A DNA stretch of 64,000 bases. Source: Ligula intestinalis. Taxonomy: Eukaryota > Platyhelminthes > Cestoda > Diphyllobothriidea > Diphyllobothriidae. Below the pieces are notes generated by a model, which saw only the letters and a program-made list of their open reading frames with translations, was not told the DNA's origin and did no database searches. This document shows, one piece after another, positions 1 through 10,921 of this stretch (position 1 is its first letter; each line of letters begins with the position of its first letter). The stretch covers positions 44,745,131 through 44,809,130 of the forward strand of contig JAYGXS010000004.1 in assembly GCA_036362985.1 (NCBI GenBank), read 5' to 3'. The position numbers were made by a program, and so were the translations under genes.

Positions 1-611
1 ACTCTAATCAGAAGAATAAACTGCATAAAAATATGTCAATTTACCCATCCTAGTTCTCCTCCAAGTTTCGTCCTGCGTGAACTTCCGAACAATTTACTAA
101 GTGAACCTGCCAGTACTGTTTGAAATTTACCAGATAAACCTCAGAGAAAAGAAAGTAATCCTAGCGGTATTCGACTGACACAAGTGAAATTTCATGCTAG
201 AAAAGTGGTATTTGTTCATTTACAGGGTTTTTAGAATAAAAACATATTGAACTTTAATTGTTCAGGTGGATACTTAACTAGTTATTCTTTCAAAATATCA
301 TTCAAACATGAAAATGACTCGTTCAGTTGTGTAACGGACCAAACCTGAACCGAGCACTGTTTCCTTGTTTTAATCCTTGTTTTACTGTGACTGGTCCTTT
401 TTCCCTAGAGCAGTGATCTGATTGGACCAGGAGAACACACACGTGATGACCTGAACCTCCGATAAGTCCGATAAGTCGTGTACCCCTTCCTACCACTCTC
501 ACTTACCGTTTACCGTTTTGCTTTTACCGTTCCCATTTCTCTTACCGATACACGTCACTGTACCGATGCAATATATCTTTATACATCCTCAGCTCCCCCT
601 TTTACTACGTT
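1..611. other. No recognised gene; TTACCG-rich stretch near its end
   Basis: I see no coding sequence or known repeat here. From about 505 to 565 the words TTACCG, TACCG and CTTACCG recur several times in a pyrimidine-rich background, followed by a TATA-like AATATATC at about 569. This could be the upstream part of a retroelement or promoter, but nothing confirms it. Confidence 0.4.
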
Positions 612-806
612 ATGAGTTCTAACTCTAACTCGCTCGCCTCAGCTTTGAGAGAGATTGACGGACCCCTAGGTAGTGTTTTCGACGAGACGTTATTCGTCGA
701 ACCGAGGCCGCGAGTACCAATAACCTCGGGTCCCAACCGATTGGACGCTCTCAACTCGGCCATTACAGTTGAGATGGCATGGCGTGAAGGCCCAAAGTAT
801 CCGTAA
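612..806 (+). CDS. Unrecognised 64-codon open frame
   Basis: An ATG-to-stop frame of 64 codons begins 40 bases after a TATA-like run. The N-terminus is rich in Ser and Asn; the rest is acidic-to-neutral with no motif I recognise. No splice sites or coding neighbours support it. It could be the start of a retroelement ORF, a small exon, or chance. I assign no function. Confidence 0.15.
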   Translation: MSSNSNSLASALREIDGPLGSVFDETLFVEPRPRVPITSGPNRLDALNSAITVEMAWREGPKYP

Positions 807-1212
807 AGATCGCAGACATACAGAATTTATCCAAACAATATCGTATTTCACACGCAATTTCCGACCATTCTAAAAAGCATGCAACTATTTTTCACGGAAT
901 CCTGGATAAATTTGATAAACTTTGGCATGCTAGAATCTTAATTAACTCCTGCGTTTATAGTATTAAAAAAAAGCCAATTTGAAAAAAAGGTAGAAGTTGG
1001 AATTAACAAATTGCTTGATCTTGTTCACCTCCATTTCAGCCATCTAAAACAGATAACAAAATCTCCAGTCGAAAGCCTAAACATGTCAAATGACATTGGT
1101 TGAATAATCGAGGATTCAGATCTAAGCCAGCAACATTAAAACTATCACAATTGGGTTGATGCATGAAAAGTCAAAGATATCGGACCGAAATGTGCCTAAC
1201 CATTAGGTAGGT
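807..1212. other. Unannotated spacer
   Basis: AT-rich sequence with no open frame of note and no repeat that I could match elsewhere in the window. Confidence 0.4.
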
Positions 1213-1375
1213 AGTGGTGCGGAGAAAATAGTGCAGACAAAGACATAAGAGGCAGAGATTGCCATTTCTGGCATATCAGACGTCGCCAGACAGCCTTACT
1301 CAACCCGAGTTTAACAAAAACTCAGTTTGAAACCCACTTCATCTGGTTATCGAGTGTCAGCAATGTGAACACTAA
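1213..1375 (-). mobile_element. tRNA-derived SINE, degraded copy
   Basis: Read on the minus strand, a B-box-like GTGGGTTTCAAACT (about 1,325-1,340) is followed by the body shared with other SINEs here, including ATGCCAGAAATGGC and a later ATGTCTTTGTCTG tail. The A-box half is not clear. The same body occurs at 1,384, 15,132, 18,139, 20,143, 38,190 and 38,405, which is why I call a family. Confidence 0.6.
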
Positions 1376-1383
1376 ACAATTAC

Positions 1384-1452
1384 GTCAAGAGGATAGGTAT
1401 GGCTAGCTAACGTTGGATAATATGCCAGAAATGGCCATCCCATTCTCCTATA
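1384..1452 (+). mobile_element. SINE 3' tail fragment
   Basis: Contains GGTATGGCTAGCT, then ATGCCAGAAATGGCCAT and a CATTCTCCTATATC end, matching the body and tail of the full copy at 20,143-20,322. The tRNA head is missing. It abuts the PLE remnant that starts at about 1,453. Confidence 0.6.
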
Positions 1453-2007
1453 TCCATGTTGGGACTCCTAGTACACAAAGAGCAAGATAATTTATCAAAA
1501 TGCAAAATTCTTAAAAAGCCAGTATTTGTATCCTTGCCCTTCAAGGGTGATAACATCTTAAACACTTTTAAAAGGCACCTACTCAAGGCTATAGAAAGAA
1601 CCTATTACACCGCTAAATTCATATTCTGCTCCCCAACAAAGCCCTTGCCAATTCCTTGTGTTAAGGATGCCTTATCTTTGCACGCCACCTCCAACTGCGT
1701 TTATGAATTCACATGCACTTGCGGATGCAAGTACATAGGGTGAACGCAAAGGCAATTGGCAGCCAGAGCCAAGGAGTACCTGCCTAGTTGGTTATTCAAG
1801 CAAGAAAACTGATCCCCTCTTTCGTCTATCACGGAACACATGCTGGACACGGGTCATTCTGCAGACCTTATAACTTCATTCCGAGTTCTTGTTCAAGCAC
1901 GAACATCTCGAATCTTGCGCTATCTGGAAGCAGCCTGCATAAGACGCTTTAAACCGGACCTTTGCAAAGAGTTGGAGCATGTGGTTAACCTGGCCTTGCC
2001 TTGGTAA
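1453..2007 (+). pseudogene. Penelope-like element C-terminus (GIY-YIG endonuclease), inactivated
   Basis: This is the end of a PLE polyprotein: the tail of the reverse transcriptase followed by the GIY-YIG-type endonuclease that makes target nicks in this retroelement class. Visible hallmarks are a Cys-x-Cys-Gly cluster leading into KYIG at about 1,700-1,740, then TQRQL, EYLPSWL, a His-containing ITEHMLDTGH, and the closing RRFKPDLC region, ending in W and a TAA at 2,005. Two in-frame TGA stops, at 1,741-1,743 and 1,810-1,812, break it. The first lies where the family usually has Arg after YIG, consistent with CGA to TGA. The reverse-transcriptase core is absent (5' truncation). Family call is by motif and by similarity to the copy at 21,649. 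Confidence 0.8.
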
Positions 2008-2165
2008 CTACAGGCCCCCAAATTTGCGCATTCCCCTGCCCTCCCCTGTGATTCTCGCAACCCAATTTCCCTGTTCCCCCCTCAACCTCGTTTAACTTTC
2101 CTTCTTTACTAATTAGCCTTAATTAGCCTTAGTGATTATGACCTATTACATTTCTGTACAAATTC
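2008..2165 (+). other. PLE 3' untranslated region
   Basis: C-rich sequence directly after the PLE stop, with a tandem TTAGCCTTAA duplication at about 2,111-2,130. The PLE remnant at 21.6 kb also has a C-rich 3' region, so I treat it as part of the element. Confidence 0.45.
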
Positions 2166-2292
2166 AATTTCTGAATGGTCGAGAATATGCGAGGCCCAGG
2201 TAACTGGATAGAAGAAGTTAAGTCGTTCTCTGGGACCAGGAGTGTATTTGTCCGACGTTTCGAACTCTCCCGCGAGCTCATTGTCATTCAAT
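2166..2292 (-). repeat. Terminal repeat with hammerhead-like core
   Basis: On the minus strand: TGACAATGAGCTC, a loop, GAGTTC and then GAAACGTCGG. GAGCTC and GAGTTC can pair (6 bp), giving CUGANGA-like, helix II, GAAAC and GUC in the hammerhead order but with an extra base before helix II. Near-identical sequence is found at 27,370-27,455 (minus) and 27,797-27,888 (plus), both attached to a PLE remnant. Confidence 0.6.
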
Positions 2293-2625
2293 TGTCATTC
2301 AATTTCGTAATTTTCTCGTTCATGAACCTTTAACGCACTGAGTGGATGCAACTAATGAGCACTCATTAAATTTTATGGATCCATTAAAATTGTGCATTAC
2401 TATTTTCAAAATTTTAAGCGACATGAGAGCATATGTAAAAATAAAAGCCTGGTCATACCGCTGTATTTGAAGAAGACTGATAGTTTCAACAATAATGAAA
2501 TAGAAGAGAACAGTATTTATTGCCGAAATTTCGAAACGCCTAAGGAGAATGCGTATATTAAAGAGCCGTATACCGGAAATAATTTACAATTTTCCCCAAC
2601 CAAATTAATACGAGGCCAATAGTTC
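2293..2625. other. Unannotated spacer with a 76-codon open frame
   Basis: AT-rich. A Lys/Asn-rich open frame runs 2,392-2,622 with no recognisable motif. I do not consider it a gene. Confidence 0.4.
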
Positions 2626-3712
2626 CTCCCTGATGCTACACACTTAGTCAATCCTCACTTGTTTCCTCTGGATTACAGACACCTACGCGGTGACCTAATA
2701 CAGGCATTTCACATGCTGCGAGTCAGGATTCTGGCCTCGAATCCAATGCTTTCTTTGAGCTGGCCACTACCACTAGCGTGCAAAGACACCCTCTAAAATT
2801 ACGTGTGAGTGGGGCAGGAATCGACCCGAGAAAATTATTTTTCACTACGAAAGTAATTAAGGGATGGAATGCCCTTCCTGGGAGCATTGTCATATTCCCA
2901 GCCATGGAGACCTTTAAGACAGAGCTTGACCAGCACAGTCTTACGTGCCACCACGTCAGCTGAAACAATCAAAAGATAATCTGAACAAAACGACAAATGC
3001 TATAAATATGCTACTAGCTATTTGTAAGTAGTATTACTATTTATTCGAAGTATTTTGCACCATGCATACCCAATAATTTAGCTCTGACTACTTCTCACTA
3101 TGCGAACTGCAACGATCACGCCTGCAGTGGCCTCTACCGTAACTGTGAGCATAGGCAATGCGGCATTGTCATGTTCTTCCTCATATCGACCTAAGAACCG
3201 ACTGCTGATGACCGTGGTGGCTACTTCTGTTTATGTCACAGAAAGGGTGCATCATTGTCCCATCTCCGGTTCTTCGGGATGTTCTCGTGACTTTGCGGTC
3301 TCCTCCTCGTTTGGCCCTTCGGATAAAGATATGACTCGCGATGGGCCCTGCTGGCTTGTTGCCAACATTCACAGCAGCATGCCAGTCCTACCTTTCACAT
3401 AATTTTCGCCCACGAGCGACAGTTTTCTCCAAAATAACAGCAAAGGACATACAATTTTTTGAATTCTGAGCCAGGCCTTAGGAGTTTTCGTCAGTCTGCT
3501 CTTTTTGCCCAGTAATATCTGCTGGCTCGTGTAAACTGAAATCATCACATGTGATTGTATTACTTGGAACAAGTAAAGAGCCGCCTACAATTTTGGAAAT
3601 GACCTTCTTTGAAGTGTTCGGCTGTGCCGATGTTTTTATCAACTACTGTGTACCACTAGGTAGTTCAAAAGCATTTGCCTACATTTCCCTTAATAAACTT
3701 GACTTGACTTAG
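2626..3712 (+). mobile_element. CR1-like LINE, 3' fragment
   Basis: The C-terminal end of a non-LTR retrotransposon ORF2 is visible in two frames: LDYRHLRGDLIQAFHML in one (about 2,667-2,720), then a frameshift into FELATTTS and KVIKGWNALPG, ending at the stop near 2,961. The same segment is intact in the copies at 8.0-10.8 kb and 11.6-12.3 kb. A long 3' region (2,964-3,712) ends in the shared LINE terminus TTCAAAAGCATTTGCCTAC followed by AATAAACTTGACTTGACTT. The 3' region is about 550 bases longer than in the 10.6-kb copy, so something may be inserted between 3,000 and 3,580. A 100-codon frame at 3,100-3,402 and one on the other strand at 3,369-3,572 lie there and are not recognised. Confidence 0.8.
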
Positions 3713-4472
3713 ATTAGTGTAGACAGGGATGACTATTTAAATAATCTAGGAAGACCTACGAGTACGTTTTATAACGAATTGTCGCATCTGTCCTCCGATA
3801 TAAAAGAACAGTAAGAACTGGGAAATATTTATTAAATCATGTTGGCATAACACATTTGTTTCCCGGAAATAGGAAGTACAGATTAGGAGCGAGTCTTTTA
3901 AGTTATCCATTAAGCAGCGCGAGCACGACTTCGCGTTCGCTGTGAGGAAGGCCGTGGCTTTAAGTTCCGATATTACGGCCCCCATCAGAAAGCTGAATTC
4001 TGATAAATTAAAGGACTGCCTTTTTATTTAATGCCAGTCCTGAGTGCAAAACGAGAACTGCGTTTCCGGGAGCTGCAAAGAGAACCTGCAATCTCTGGTG
4101 GCAGAATACTGCAAAAGTTTTGGAGGCAAGTCAGTCTTCCATAAGGACGAAATCATAGAGTAGGAGAACGACTGCGTATCGGGGAAACGATGGGGGACTT
4201 GATCACACAGACAATCTCTAGGAACCATTGTCTGTCCCTTCGTGCAGACTGCTACCCTCTTCATGTGTATTTCACACGACAGAACAGCATACCTAAGCAG
4301 GGAACCATCGTGAGCTAGGAACGGGAGGCTTTAAATCAGATGCATAAATAGCCACAAAACAACAACAGAAATCGGACGAATTTACAGCTGTAAGCACCAT
4401 TGCACCACCCACTAAACCATCGATTAAGAAATACAAGCACGATTAGTGGCTTCGGTAGGAGAACCAAATTCT

Positions 4473-4817
4473 ATGTCTATACGAGAGCTGGTCTCCCACT
4501 GTTCAGATGTCGACTTCCGACGAAAGGCATGTCGGCTGATAACATTCCACTTTCTTAATATAAATCACAGTCCAAACCATTTGCCATTTGCAATCTATTT
4601 GGGCGTGATGCTCTCCAATCAGCCCAATGGTGAGAAAAATTCGCTCCTCGAGAATCATCTACTTATACTGCAGATTCGGTTTCTGCAAGGGTTCCTTGAC
4701 AATAATTTGTGGCCAAACTATGTTTCATACAACCCTTCGGTCATTACAAGACTGATGAGACGCGCAGTACTTCAGGGTGTCAGAGAAATTATCCGAGTCC
4801 ATTGCAGTGACTATTGA
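4473..4817 (+). CDS. Unrecognised 115-codon open frame
   Basis: From the ATG at 4,473 the frame encodes a mixed polar/hydrophobic protein with a hydrophobic stretch around FAIYLGVML and two Cys near the start. The frame is open upstream to 4,446. There is no recognisable domain and no clear splice acceptor or donor. It may be a decayed transposon ORF, an exon of an unknown gene, or chance. Confidence 0.2.
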   Translation: MSIRELVSHCSDVDFRRKACRLITFHFLNINHSPNHLPFAIYLGVMLSNQPNGEKNSLLENHLLILQIRFLQGFLDNNLWPNYVSYNPSVITRLMRRAVLQGVREIIRVHCSDY

Positions 4818-5623
4818 GATGATTCATTCGCGAATGATGTCAAGGACTGTCAAAGCCGGATTGAAACAATGTAGGTTTGGCAATCTCTTAAAAAAGCGTG
4901 AAAACGGTTCCTTTTTCAAGCGAGTTCGAAATTGACGAAATCGCAAAAGTCGCTACGCACCTTTAATAAATTCTAGAAATTGCACGGGAAGTTCAGCTTA
5001 TTAAAATATTTATAACCACCTAGGGAGTCATTGGAGCTGTACCAGCTGAACTTCACATCACGCTTAAGTGTCTCGAAGATTAACCATATGCATCCACAAG
5101 AGGCTTCCGATTTTTGAAAGTCTATAAGCACCTTCGGACGCAGGCCGGTCCGGCGACTTGTACATCTCGTTTGCGGTCTCGCTGCAGACCATATAGACCC
5201 TTACTTAAGCTGTAGCAGATCAGGATGCTAAGTGGCATAGACCTTGCTTTTGCCGCAGTTCCACAGAAAAGTAATAATAATAATGTTTGCAGTCAGAAAT
5301 ACGCGGAGCCCTTCATCCTCGATGTTCAGGAAAGCCACCGCCAACCTGAAAAATTGAGAAGTGTCCCCAGCTTGTCATTTCCGGCCTGATGTTGTGGAAT
5401 AGCAAACTTCTGAAGCCTTCCCTGAACTTTTGAAGACAGGGTACTCTACTTAAGGAAAAGTTCAAATTCGAGTAAGTACAAACCCAAAAAAGCCAAAGTG
5501 CTTTACGGAAAGGATGAGTTTTTTTGTAAGTTTATCTTTCCTGTATTCTAAGGCTACTAACAGCCGCCAAAAGTGCTATATCAATAAACTGTATTTTCTC
5601 CGTAACGGTAGGCGTGTTACCGT

Positions 5624-5908
5624 ATGCATCTGGGGATAAAAATGGACGAATCAGCATTGCAAACAAAACTACTAGATCTCGAAATTATCATCCAGGCTCC
5701 AGAATTTTTTTTCTTAAAATGTGACACTTGTGTCGCTTTGCTCGACAAAAGCGACAGAAGCTTGACTTGCCACTGCGCCAGATGTTGTCCGGGATTTAAG
5801 GATTGTTTTGGTAATGGTAGAGGAGTGTTTCACAAATTTCCCCATGAGCTGCAAAATATTCTGGTCGAAGCGTATGAGAGACTTAAGTCGGTGTGGAAAA
5901 ACATTTAG
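5624..5908 (+). CDS. Unrecognised Cys-containing 94-codon frame
   Basis: Encodes a short protein with a cysteine cluster (CDTC at the centre, then CHCARCC and DC) spaced like a metal-binding or disulfide module, followed by an amphipathic helix-like end. I know no family that matches. It lies just left of the fold-back element that starts at 5,984. Could be chance; I name no function. Confidence 0.2.
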   Translation: MHLGIKMDESALQTKLLDLEIIIQAPEFFFLKCDTCVALLDKSDRSLTCHCARCCPGFKDCFGNGRGVFHKFPHELQNILVEAYERLKSVWKNI

Positions 5909-5983
5909 CACTCTTTGAAACATTTATCGAATCAAGTTTTGTTGATGCTAAGTTCCACTGCGTCCCCATTCCCGGATGTACAA

Positions 5984-6971
5984 TACGCGCCAGAATTCGT
6001 GCAACATACCGGCATATGCGAAAGATTAATATTCTTTCGCTAATCGGCATTGACCCAGGTTGTGATACTGATTATCGTATAGTCTATTCTGAAGTTATTT
6101 CAGTCATGATAGGATGCGGGCTTTTTAAGGAGTTTCGTTCTGACCACTAACAAGACTTGTTTAATGTAAAAAGTAACAACTTCAATAGTATGCGTTTTTA
6201 TGATTAATTTTGACTGCCTTTATAAATTCAACTATATTTTATGGAAAACATGCATGAAAAATTATTTCTTGTACTCGTTTGTTTGCAAATAACGCCTTCT
6301 TCAAATTTTATACTTAAAGAAAGGATATCCTTCGGTTTTAGAAAAGTTGCTACTTATGAGCTTTTTACGATTGTGGGGTGTTCATTCATAATAAATTCTA
6401 TCCGTCAATTTATAAATGCTGTTTATACTGTATAATGCATGCTCCACATCTATTGCAGCATTTCATGAGAATTATGTGACTTCTTCCTCAAACTGTAGGT
6501 GAAAACGTACTTTTTGTCAAACAGGATGTACACAGTGTGCAGTTTGTAAACCTTGAATTCAAGCGGAGCAGTCAGAATGTTTCAAAATTATTCGGCAATT
6601 TAGAAACTTTTTTAAAACCAAAAGATACCCTTCCTTCAAGTATGCATTTTAAAGAAGGCGTAATTCTCTACCAAACGAGTATAAGAAATAATTTTTTTCA
6701 TGCATGGTGTCCGTAAAATATATTTGAATTTATAAAGACAGTCAAAATCAACGATAAAAATGCATACTATTTAAATTGTTACTTTTTACATTATGTAAGT
6801 CTTGGTAGTGGTCAGAACGAAACTCATTGAAAAGCCCGCATCCTATTATGACTGAAATAACTTCAGAATCGACTATACGATAATCAGTATCAAAACTTGA
6901 GTCAATGCTGTTTAGCGAACGAATATCAATATTTCGCATATGCCAGCATGTTGCACGAATGCTGGCGCGTA
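5984..6971. mobile_element. Fold-back (long inverted repeat) DNA element, copy 1
   Basis: The left arm (about 5,984-6,365) is repeated in inverted orientation at about 6,595-6,971, with a central spacer near 230 bases. Outer ends read TACGCGCCAG and, inverted, TACGCGCCAGC, so a TA dinucleotide borders both ends, as expected for Tc1/mariner-type target-site duplication. Open frames of 85 and 92 codons (5,893-6,150 plus; 6,748-7,026 minus) encode near-mirror peptides containing DTDYRIV and SEVISV simply because the arms are inverted copies. No transposase is present, so it would have been moved by another element. A second copy lies at 14,012-15,131. Confidence 0.8.
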
Positions 6972-7132
6972 CTTTTCTCACCCTGGCTTTGCGCAATCGC
7001 GTGCTCAGAAAGGCCAGTGTTTTCATAATTGGTGGGTGCAGCAGGCCTTCTGCTGTTTGCGTTTTTAAGACCCTGTCTGAGTAATACTTAAGCCAATACT
7101 ATCTGCGCATGACTATGACTATGCTACCATTA
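6972..7132. other. Spacer right of the fold-back element
   Basis: No gene or repeat recognised. Confidence 0.3.
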
Positions 7133-7250
7133 CCTATGCTTAAGGATTTCGACGGAATTCGAAACGTCAGGAAAATGAAAGTATTTTTCGAGTGGTAGCA
7201 TCCCTTTTTTCTGAACTGCTTCCTGAAACTCGCATATTCTCCACTATTGG
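7133..7250 (+). repeat. PLE-type terminal repeat with hairpin and GAAACGTC
   Basis: GGATTTC, a short loop, GGAATTC (7 pairs with two G-U) and GAAACGTC at 7,161-7,168 are followed by CTGAACTGCTTCCTGAAACT and CTATTGGCAATC. The same order of blocks is seen at 26,364-26,494 and 51,091-51,215, so this is a dispersed repeat. The hairpin differs in sequence between copies but still pairs. Confidence 0.6.
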
Positions 7251-8039
7251 CAATCACGCCAACCTCCAAAAAGGGTGATTAAATTTCAGTAGATAACGAG
7301 CTACATACCGGCCATCAGGCCACCAGCGCATCAGAAAGCAACCATCCTTGATGAAAGGGAGTTGTTAATCGTCACTAACCTAGCGATTGCATCCCACAAT
7401 GATGGTCAGGGAACGTTATGTAAATTACAAACTATAGCAGTAGTAATTCTATAGTTAGCATGAAAATGGTAAATAGAACCACCTTGCGAGATAAAGGCGC
7501 GCGAAAAGTTGAACTAATCGTGCAGAAAGACAACACCCTGGAGCCGTGCGTTGTCTACCGAAAGCTACACCCAGTGACTAAAAAATATGATTTTTCTTTC
7601 GATCGGAAGACGAAACTCTAGATGCCATGTCGGGTAATCGGACTTTCTCGACACTAGAATTAGTCGCCGGATATTTTTAGGCATAAGTCAGGTCGTCTCC
7701 CCTGCCATCTCTATCTGGAGCCGAATTCTTACGTGTATATTTATGCACTCGTAAGATTTTATACTGTAACAGGTTCCTCGGGACTACACGGACTGAAATC
7801 GCTAGTATAACCACAATAACTAATATTGCACTATTTTTCTGCACTGTATTTTCATACTGTTGTCGTTTAGTACCGTATTTGTAATATAACTGCTTAAACA
7901 GATGATGTTCTGCAAAGGAGGAGGAGGACTTATAGTCTGTCACTTGCAAGCTGACAGCCACGGCTGAAGTACCGGTCCCAATACGAGATGTGGAAATGCT
8001 AAATATTAATATATCTGCTAAGTACGCCAGGCCACTGAC
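7251..8039. other. Unannotated spacer
   Basis: No recognised gene. Open frames of 94 and 71 codons on the minus strand (7,677-7,961 and 7,999-8,214) have no recognisable motif; the second overlaps the LINE endonuclease on the opposite strand. Confidence 0.4.
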
Positions 8040-10750
8040 GCTTTAGGGGACATATCCCCCGCCAAACCATTCTCCTGACCAGGACACTATCCTCATAGCA
8101 GAATTGTAAAGGGTTAGTGAGAAAAAAGACATCCTCATCGTTGGGGACTTTAACGCTCCTGGTGTTGACTGGCAGACATGGACTGCACAGGGTCTTCAAG
8201 ACAACTTTAATCACACATTACTTCAATAGACCACAGACAAACTGCTCTGCCAAACCGTCAAGTTTGGAATGCGGGCCAGGGAAGGACAACAGTCGAACTG
8301 TCTCGAACTTATGTTTACCCGAGAGGAGGAAACTGTGATTGACCTGCAGGATCGACCCCATTAGGGTCAAGCGACCATATTATGCTGTATTTCGAGTATT
8401 CGATGTTCTCCAAACCCTACTCCTCCGAAACTTGGGAAAGTAACATTTGGAAGGGCGACTACCCACTTATGAGAAGAGAAATGTCCGAGGTATCATGGAA
8501 AACAGATCTCCAAGGTGGGGCAAATGAACAATGGATGACCTTTAGCTCGACGTTGAACAGGACTGTTTGCCTCAACTGTCCCTTCAGAAGAAAGACAAGT
8601 ACGAATCACCCGAAGTGGAGGAACTCAAACTTGCAGGCCGATTTCAAAAAAGAAACCGCTTCCGGAGGCGCTACAGAAAAACCGGCTCCAATAAACACTT
8701 AAGAGAGTACAAGAAACAGCGTACAATTTTTAAAAAAGAAGCTACTAAACTGCGCAAGAAATACGAGTTGAACATATTACACAAGTCGTTGGAACACCCC
8801 AAGATATTATAAGGTTACATACGAAGCACGAACAGATCTCAAGAACTGATCCCTGCCCTAAGATCAGCCGATGGACAACTGGTCACGGAAGACCAGATGA
8901 AAGCCTCCCTCCTCTCCGATTTCTTTGAATCCGTCTACACCCAAGAAGCTTCAACTTTTGCTGACGGTACGTCCACTCATCGACCAATAGCTGCACCCTT
9001 ACCCTCCTCCTCATTGCCCAAAATAAAGGACCTAGAGTTTTCACACAACACTGTAAGGGCCTAATTACTCCAACTTAAGCCTGCGAATCACAATGCCAGA
9101 CAAATGCCTGCACTAGCACGAAGAGAATTAGCTAACAAACTATGCAAACCTCTGGCTGCCATCTTCCAGAAATCTTTTGACGAAGGCGAACTACCAGAAG
9201 AATGGAAGTGGGCAAACGTCACCCCGATCTATAAGGGAGGTTCACGACTTGATTGTGCAAATTACCGTCCTGTCAGTCTAACTTGCATCGCGTGCAAAGT
9301 AATGGAGTGCATTATTAAGAAAAATTGAATGTTTATCCTCGAAAGCAAAAAAGTACTATGTGATGGACAGCACGGCTTTCGCCCAGGACGCTCTTGCCTC
9401 ACGAGTGCTCTTTACTTACAGAAGAAGTGGACAAAGGCCGCAGATAAAGGCTATCCACTTGATATCATATTATTCGACTCCAAAAAGGCCTTCGATAGTG
9501 TACCACACAGGCTTCTTCTGCAGAAGATTTGGGACGTGGGAATTCAAGTAAAAATGAAAAATGGATCAGTAGTTTCTTGTCCCTCAGAGAACAGAGGGCC
9601 TATGTCGGAAACTCAACCTCAGAATGGACAAAGGTCGAGAGTGGTGTATCACAAGGCTCAGTTTTGCGTCCGCTGCTATTCCTGATTTATGTAAATGACT
9701 GCCTCAACGAGCTTGATTGCGCAGCTGTCATGTTTGTGGATGACATAAAAATATGGGCTGAAATTAGGTGCGCCGACGACGCAAAGAGATTACAGTCGAA
9801 CCTCGGTAAATTGGTGATCTGGTCGTCCACTTGGCTTCTTAACTTTAATGTATCCAAGTGTCTTGTTCTACACATAAACTCGGGGCGAAAAGTGCCGCCG
9901 AAACACAGCTATTTTATCAATGGAACCGCATTAAAAGAGGTTGAGACGCACAAAGATCTGGGTATATGGACAACCGCAAACTTGATGAAAACAGAGCATT
10001 GTTAAAAGTCCGTCCAGAAGGCAACTAGTACCCTGCACTGGATCAGACGAGCGTTCAAAATCTTTCCACCTGAACTCTTCAGAAAAATATTTGGCGCCGT
10101 TGTGAGATCACATCTTGAATACGGAATGCCAGTTTGGACATCGTGGTTAAAGAAAGATATGGAGCTGCTTGACCAAGTGCAACACAGGGTGACAAAGGTG
10201 GTCGATGGTCTCAGGGACTTACCATATCAGGAGAGATTGATCAAACTTGACCTTTTTCCTTTGTCTTACAGGAACGTTCAGTGCAGCCTGCTCTGGACCT
10301 TCCGGATAATCCATGGCCACATTTCATCCCTAAAATTTGAGGATGTCTTCCAATTAGCCACCACTACTCACCTGCGTGGCCATCCTTACAAGGTCACAAA
10401 CCAGCGCACCCGATTAAACCTCCAAAAATATTTCGTCAGCCAACAAGTGGTCCAGTCTTGGAACTTGCTACCAAGCGAGACGGTTTCCGCTGATACAATT
10501 GCAGAAATTAAAAGAAGACTCGATGTGATTTTATTTGACAAAAGGCGACTTTTACAACACGATTTCCTACTGCCAGCACTGTGAACAACGTTTCTGGCTT
10601 GAGACCGTTTTCATTCTTCTCCGTGAAAATTCACTTGAAATTCTGTCATGATATCATATGTGCTCCCCCCGACTGCACACTATCTGTAAGAACAATCTTG
10701 TTTGCGCTACATTAATAGGGTCCTCAAAAGCATTTCTTGCCTGTCACCCC

Positions 10751-10762
<12 letters not shown>
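8040..10762 (+). mobile_element. CR1-like non-LTR retrotransposon (LINE), 5' truncated, inactivated
   Basis: Encodes ORF2 of a LINE: an apurinic-type endonuclease that nicks target DNA, then a reverse transcriptase. Endonuclease remnants begin near 8,040 and include GDFN at about 8,144 and a later SDH-type segment near 8,370. Reverse-transcriptase blocks follow in order: WANVTPIYKGG and NYRPVSLT (about 9,210-9,285), GQHGFRPGRSC (9,365-9,400), the motif A region FDSKKAFDSV (9,475-9,500), GVSQGSVL and the catalytic FVDD (9,733-9,744). A long C-terminal domain with HLEYGMPVW and LPYQERL ends at 10,584. Stops at 8,227, 9,326 and 10,003 and frameshifts (for example near 9,550) make it a fossil. 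The 3' untranslated part ends near 10,762 with CTCAAAAGCATTT, shared with two other copies in the window, then a TA microsatellite. Confidence 0.92.

Positions 10763-10790
<28 letters not shown>
10754..10790. repeat. (TA)n microsatellite
   Basis: An uninterrupted run of about 18 TA units directly after the LINE 3' end. CR1-like LINEs often end in short tandem repeats, so it may belong to the insertion. Confidence 0.9.
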
Positions 10791-10792
<2 letters not shown>

Positions 10793-10845
10793 AGGAAATA
10801 ATCGCGGAAATTATTAGGTGCATGACATGGAAGTAGGTGGATAGG

Positions 10846-10921
10846 GGCCTGCTGAAGAGCCGAACCCCTCGTTGCTGTATCATGCAATAGCAGAAACATC
10901 AGCGAAACACGTGTCTGGGCT
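10846..10921 (+). ncRNA. Hammerhead ribozyme (type I layout), copy 1
   Basis: All hammerhead parts appear in order. Helix I is GGCCTG (10,846-10,851) with TGGGCT (10,916-10,921). The core CTGAAGA (10,852-10,858) fits CUGANGA. Helix II starts with a GC/GC pair and carries an inner hairpin GCTGT/ATAGC (10,874-10,878 and 10,887-10,891). GAA (10,904-10,906) precedes helix III, ACAC/GTGT, which has no loop, and C17 at 10,915 gives the cleavage triplet GUC. The loopless palindromic helix III is like the minimal hammerheads described from Penelope-like retroelements, which work best as dimers. It sits between two LINE ends. The copy at 29,927 shares the helix-II insert, including CCTCG and GCAGAA in the internal loops. 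Confidence 0.75.

Larger units (their letters stand above)
3713..5983. other. Unannotated region with two unrecognised open frames
   Basis: No known repeat or domain seen. It holds the two open frames listed separately at 4,473 and 5,624 and several shorter overlapping frames on the minus strand (3,746-3,985 and 4,028-4,264) that I cannot support. Confidence 0.4.

Noticed and set aside
5893..7026. Two similar proteins (85 and 92 codons) on opposite strands
   Set aside because: They are mirror translations of the arms of the fold-back element, not genes.
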